64,000 nucleotides of DNA. Origin: Myxococcus landrumus (lineage in GTDB: Bacteria > Myxococcota > Myxococcia > Myxococcales > Myxococcaceae). The translations under genes were made by a program, and so were the position numbers. Positions within the stretch are counted from its first letter, which is position 1, and every line of letters starts with the position of its first letter. The DNA lies in the NCBI RefSeq assembly GCF_017301635.1, contig NZ_CP071091.1, forward strand, positions 9,912,501 through 9,976,500. Reading direction: 5' to 3'. The notes beneath the pieces were generated by a model. It was not told the origin of the DNA. It saw only the letters and a list, made by a program, of their open reading frames with translations, and did not search any database. Below, piece by piece: positions 61,236-64,000 of this stretch.

Positions 61236-63074
61236 TCAGTTCGCGGGGGCTTCGGGGTCGTCCACGGGGACGCCGGCGAGGCGCAGGACGCGCAGCGCGT
61301 TGGTTGTGTCGACGACGCCCTCGCGCAGCGTGTAGTCGAAGACCATCTTCCCGTCCTCGAGGTGGTCGCGGAAGTGGACGTTGAGCACGTGGGCGCCGGG
61401 CTCGTTGGCGAGCGCCGTGAGCGACAGGTCGTGCGTCGTCACCGCGCCCGCGGCCCCGGTGGACAGGAGGAGCCGGAGGACTTCGCGCGAGGCGAGCTGG
61501 CGCTCCCGGGTGTTGGTGCCCAGGAGGATTTCGTCGAGGAGGAACAGGGCCTGCCCGTTCGCCGCGCGCGCGGCGTCCAGCACGGCCTTGATGCGCTGCA
61601 CCTCCGCGTAGAAGTAGGAGACGCCGCGCTCCAGCGAGTCCTTCACGCGCATGCTGGTGAGCACCTGGAGCGGGGACAGCCGCAGCGACGTGGCGCACAC
61701 GGGGGCGCCCGCGAGGGCCAGCACCACGTTGGTACCCATGGCGCGCATCAGCGTCGTCTTGCCGCTCATGTTGGAGCCGGTGATGACCAGGGCATGCGCG
61801 GGGCCGGGCAGGGCCACGTCGTTGGGGACGGGGGCATCGAGGAGCGGGTGGCCGAGCTGCCTGGCCTCCATCACCGGGCCTCGGGCCTCGAGCGTGGGCC
61901 AGGCGAAGGCGGGGCGGTCATGCGCGAGGCCGGCGACGCAGGAGAGGGCTTCGAGTTCGGCGAGGGACTCGAACCAGTGGCGCAGGCGGGCGCCGTGCTT
62001 CGCGCGCCAGTTCTCCAGCGCGAAGAGGGCGTGGATGTCCCAGAGGGTGAGCCAGTGCACCAGCGGGTGGAACTGGTGGCGCTTGAACTCGATGAGGGAG
62101 AAGAGCTGGCTGAAGCGGTGGAAGTGCGCCGAGACGGGGGGCTCGCCCTGGGGCTGGAGACCCTGCTGGAGGTTTCGCAGGAGGGGGTGCTCGAAGCGCT
62201 GGCCCTCCATGCGCTCGAAGAGGGGGGCGTAGCGGACGAAGCCCTGTTCCCCCTTCTCCACGGCTTCATCCATCTTCCGCAGCGTGCGACGGGTGGCGAC
62301 GGCGACGGCGAGCTGGGCGGCCAGTCCGGCCCAGACGGAGGAGCCTGGGAGCACGCCGACCTCGCCCAGGATGAAGAGCGTCAGCGTCACCGGAGGCAGG
62401 AGGATGGCGAGGGGGCGCGACCAGCGGATGGAGGTGAGGGAGGGGCCGGCTTCCGCCCATTGGATGAAGAGGCCGGGGTCGGCCTTCTCCTTGGCCACGG
62501 TGCGTGCGTCGACGCAGAGGTCCTGGCGGAAGTCCACGCGCGGGGCCAGCTCGCGTGCGGCGCCCTGGCGGGCTTCCACGGCCTCCACCGAGGCGGGGGA
62601 GGAGAGCCACGAGGCCAGACGTTCCTCTCCGGCGCGGGTGGCGGTCTCGTTGAGGAGCTGGAAGAGGCTTCCCTGGCCGAAGACATCCAGGTCTGGCGTG
62701 TAGAGGTGGGAAGGGGAGGCGAAGCGCTCGCCGCGCTCGGGGAACTCGTGCCAGCCGTGGCCGAGTCTCGCGAGGCCGCGCTCGTTGAGCGTGACGTAGA
62801 GGCGCTGGCGGGCCTCGCGGCGGAAGATTTGGTGATGGAGGACGGCGAGCACGCCGTAGGCGACGGCGGCGCCCACCGCGCCCCACCACCAGGTCTTCGG
62901 GATGCGGCCGGTGATGATGAGGCCGCCGAGGACGACGGCGACGAGGAAGGCGAGGGTGCGGAGGTTGGCGTAGCGAGCGCTGATGCGGTCCAGGGCGGAC
63001 AGCTCGGCCTGCGCGGAGGCGCGGCGCTCGGTGTACGTGGTGTGGGGAGTGGGAGGCGTGACGTTCGCGGACAC
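61236..63074 (-). CDS. Membrane-anchored MutS-family ATPase
   Basis: A MutS-type ABC ATPase of about 612 residues without the mismatch-recognition domain. Two TM pairs stand in the first half: LAFLVAVVLGGLIITG with GAVGAAVAYGVLAVL, and later LAILLPPVTLTLFILGEVGVL with WAGLAAQLAVAVAT. The clamp region is followed by the ATPase: Walker A ITGSNMSGKTTLMRAMG, then FLLDEILLGTNTRER (Walker B) and VTTHDLSLTAL. Similar membrane MutS-like proteins occur in many bacteria with unknown roles. No ATG is suitable; GTG 63074 begins just before the first conserved part, and a start further upstream (open to 63368) cannot be excluded. Confidence 0.85.
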   Translation of the reverse strand: MSANVTPPTPHTTYTERRASAQAELSALDRISARYANLRTLAFLVAVVLGGLIITGRIPKTWWWGAVGAAVAYGVLAVLHHQIFRREARQRLYVTLNERGLARLGHGWHEFPERGERFASPSHLYTPDLDVFGQGSLFQLLNETATRAGEERLASWLSSPASVEAVEARQGAARELAPRVDFRQDLCVDARTVAKEKADPGLFIQWAEAGPSLTSIRWSRPLAILLPPVTLTLFILGEVGVLPGSSVWAGLAAQLAVAVATRRTLRKMDEAVEKGEQGFVRYAPLFERMEGQRFEHPLLRNLQQGLQPQGEPPVSAHFHRFSQLFSLIEFKRHQFHPLVHWLTLWDIHALFALENWRAKHGARLRHWFESLAELEALSCVAGLAHDRPAFAWPTLEARGPVMEARQLGHPLLDAPVPNDVALPGPAHALVITGSNMSGKTTLMRAMGTNVVLALAGAPVCATSLRLSPLQVLTSMRVKDSLERGVSYFYAEVQRIKAVLDAARAANGQALFLLDEILLGTNTRERQLASREVLRLLLSTGAAGAVTTHDLSLTALANEPGAHVLNVHFRDHLEDGKMVFDYTLREGVVDTTNALRVLRLAGVPVDDPEAPAN

Positions 63075-64000
63075 TGTGGCCGCGCATGCTGTGCTTCCGG
63101 CCTCCCCAGGGCAAGAGCCCCCTGTCTCGGTGTGTTTCGCGGACGTTCGAGGCGTCGGCCGCTCGTCATGACTGGGGTGTTTCGTGCACCCGGTGCGGTG
63201 TGGGCGGACCTGCTGCTCGAAGCAAGGGCGGTGGGCGGGCAGGGTGCATCCGGCCCCGGCCGGGCCCGAGCGGGCACATGCGCTCAGGGGGCCGCTTCCG
63301 GCCAGTCTCGAGCTTCCGAGGCTGCGATGGCCGGTGGTTCGCTCGAAGCCGTCGCAGGCCTGGTCCATGAATTTCGGACCGCAGATAGCGACCTGTCTCC
63401 GTGTCGCTCAGGCGCTGCGCGGTGATGCCGGGCGCGGGCCGGGCCCGGGGCTCGACCTTCGGGAACGCCGCGTCCGGCTCCAGGCCCGCGACTGAATCCC
63501 GCGCTGCTTCCGTCTGCCCGCCGTCCTTGGGACTCCGACCGTCACGTCAGAGGCACATGCCACAAGGATGCGCGCCCACCTTCAGCCCAGCCCCTGTGCA
63601 CTCCCGAGGATTTGTGCACCGTCGAGTGACTCCTTGTCTGGGTTCGCGCAGTGAATGCGTTCCGAGGACTTCTAGAAAAGAAGCCTGGCTCGGTCGGTCC
63701 CAGGCGTTCACCCGGTTTGTGGCGCCTGCGATTGCGCGGGTGCGTGGCGGGCTTGCTGAAGACAGGGATGCCGAGCCGGCGTGAGGCTACCCCGCCCGGG
63801 GTATTGACAGGCTTCGGAACTCAGCGTGTGTCGAGGAGGGCGGTTCTTGTCGCCAGACGTGATTGGGACGCAGCTGCGAAGACACACGGTGAGGCGTTTC
63901 AGGTCGATAGTTTTCTGTCGCGGGCGCGAATGCGGATGACAGTTTTCTGTGGCTGGGAGGGTTGCCAGGGATAGGGGTGAAAATGGTTGTTCGATGATGA
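63075..64000. other. Region without a convincing gene
   Basis: From 63075 to about 63400 only the possible N-terminal extension of the MutS-like gene is seen. From 63400 to the end, the short open frames have no family match, ribosome site or coding-type bias, and the sequence becomes less GC-rich. A 10-base direct repeat AGTTTTCTGT occurs at 63909-63918 and 63941-63950 (32 bases apart), and a lone TTGACA lies at 63804-63809. The region could be an upstream control region of a gene beyond the window. Confidence 0.5.

Noticed and set aside
61200..63425. Plus-strand open frame of about 740 codons opposite the MutS-like gene
   Set aside because: Gly/Glu/Val-rich antisense; the Walker motifs lie on the minus strand.
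63804..63832. Promoter with a perfect TTGACA -35
   Set aside because: No acceptable -10 element at 16-19 bases downstream.
63651..63974. Open frame of 107 codons at the right edge
   Set aside because: No ribosome site, no coding-type third-base bias and no recognisable motif.

Overview
The window is about 70% GC chromosomal DNA from a member of the Myxococcota, most likely a Myxococcaceae close to Myxococcus or Corallococcus. The evidence is strongly GC-biased codon third positions, several protein families typical of myxobacteria (DUF4388, the MXAN_5187-type protein, many OmpA and TPR lipoproteins), and a complete Che3-type chemosensory cluster with its partner kinase CrdS. These two are known in M. 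xanthus to lie in the same part of the chromosome. I see no rRNA, tRNA, CRISPR array, phage or insertion sequence. The window looks like stable core genome.

Layout. 1-9.8 kb: an FHA protein cut by the window edge, type I asparaginase, a DsbA-like thioredoxin, a DUF4388 protein, TruD, two envelope lipoproteins (OmpA with calcium-type repeats, DUF4398), a HEAT-repeat protein with a DUF1460 amidase-like enzyme, a DUF2007-like protein and a single-domain response regulator. 9.9-12.5 kb: short HPF and a long proline-rich membrane protein. 12.7-21 kb (minus strand): an apparent operon of TPR protein, class A PBP, FG-GAP-like protein, peptide-binding protein and the NtrB-type kinase CrdS. 21-40 kb: mixed metabolism and regulation (ExoIII, two esterases, an Arg-rich DUF5872-like protein, GMC oxidoreductase with a ferredoxin-like Cys motif, OmpA protein, dNTPase, LytS/LytR pair, metal-site-degenerate MBL protein, SRAP protein, short Hsp70, XRE-cupin regulator facing azlCD). 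40-52 kb: Che3, with crdA divergent from crdB-cheW-cheW-like-mcp-mcp-cheA-cheB-cheR. 52-54 kb: a YbgF-like lipoprotein translationally coupled to a probable selenoprotein. 54-61 kb: rpmE, an orphan beta-class DNA methyltransferase, an M1 aminopeptidase, and a fadN-type hydratase/dehydrogenase plus thiolase pair for fatty acid beta-oxidation. 61-64 kb: a membrane MutS-like ATPase, then about 0.9 kb without a convincing gene.

How the parts fit. Che3 in M. xanthus controls developmental timing through the sigma54 activator CrdA, which is phosphorylated by CrdS and dephosphorylated under CheA3 control. Here CrdS sits in one transcription unit with peptidoglycan synthesis and envelope genes, and CrdB is a Pal-like lipoprotein. 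Together this suggests that the pathway reads cell-envelope state.

The best candidate for something unusual is at 52964-54106. A secreted UshA-like protein has a single in-frame UGA where relatives have Cys (PCG-U). It is followed at once by a hairpin whose GGUCU loop lies at the same distance and codon phase from the UGA as in the E. coli fdhF SECIS element.
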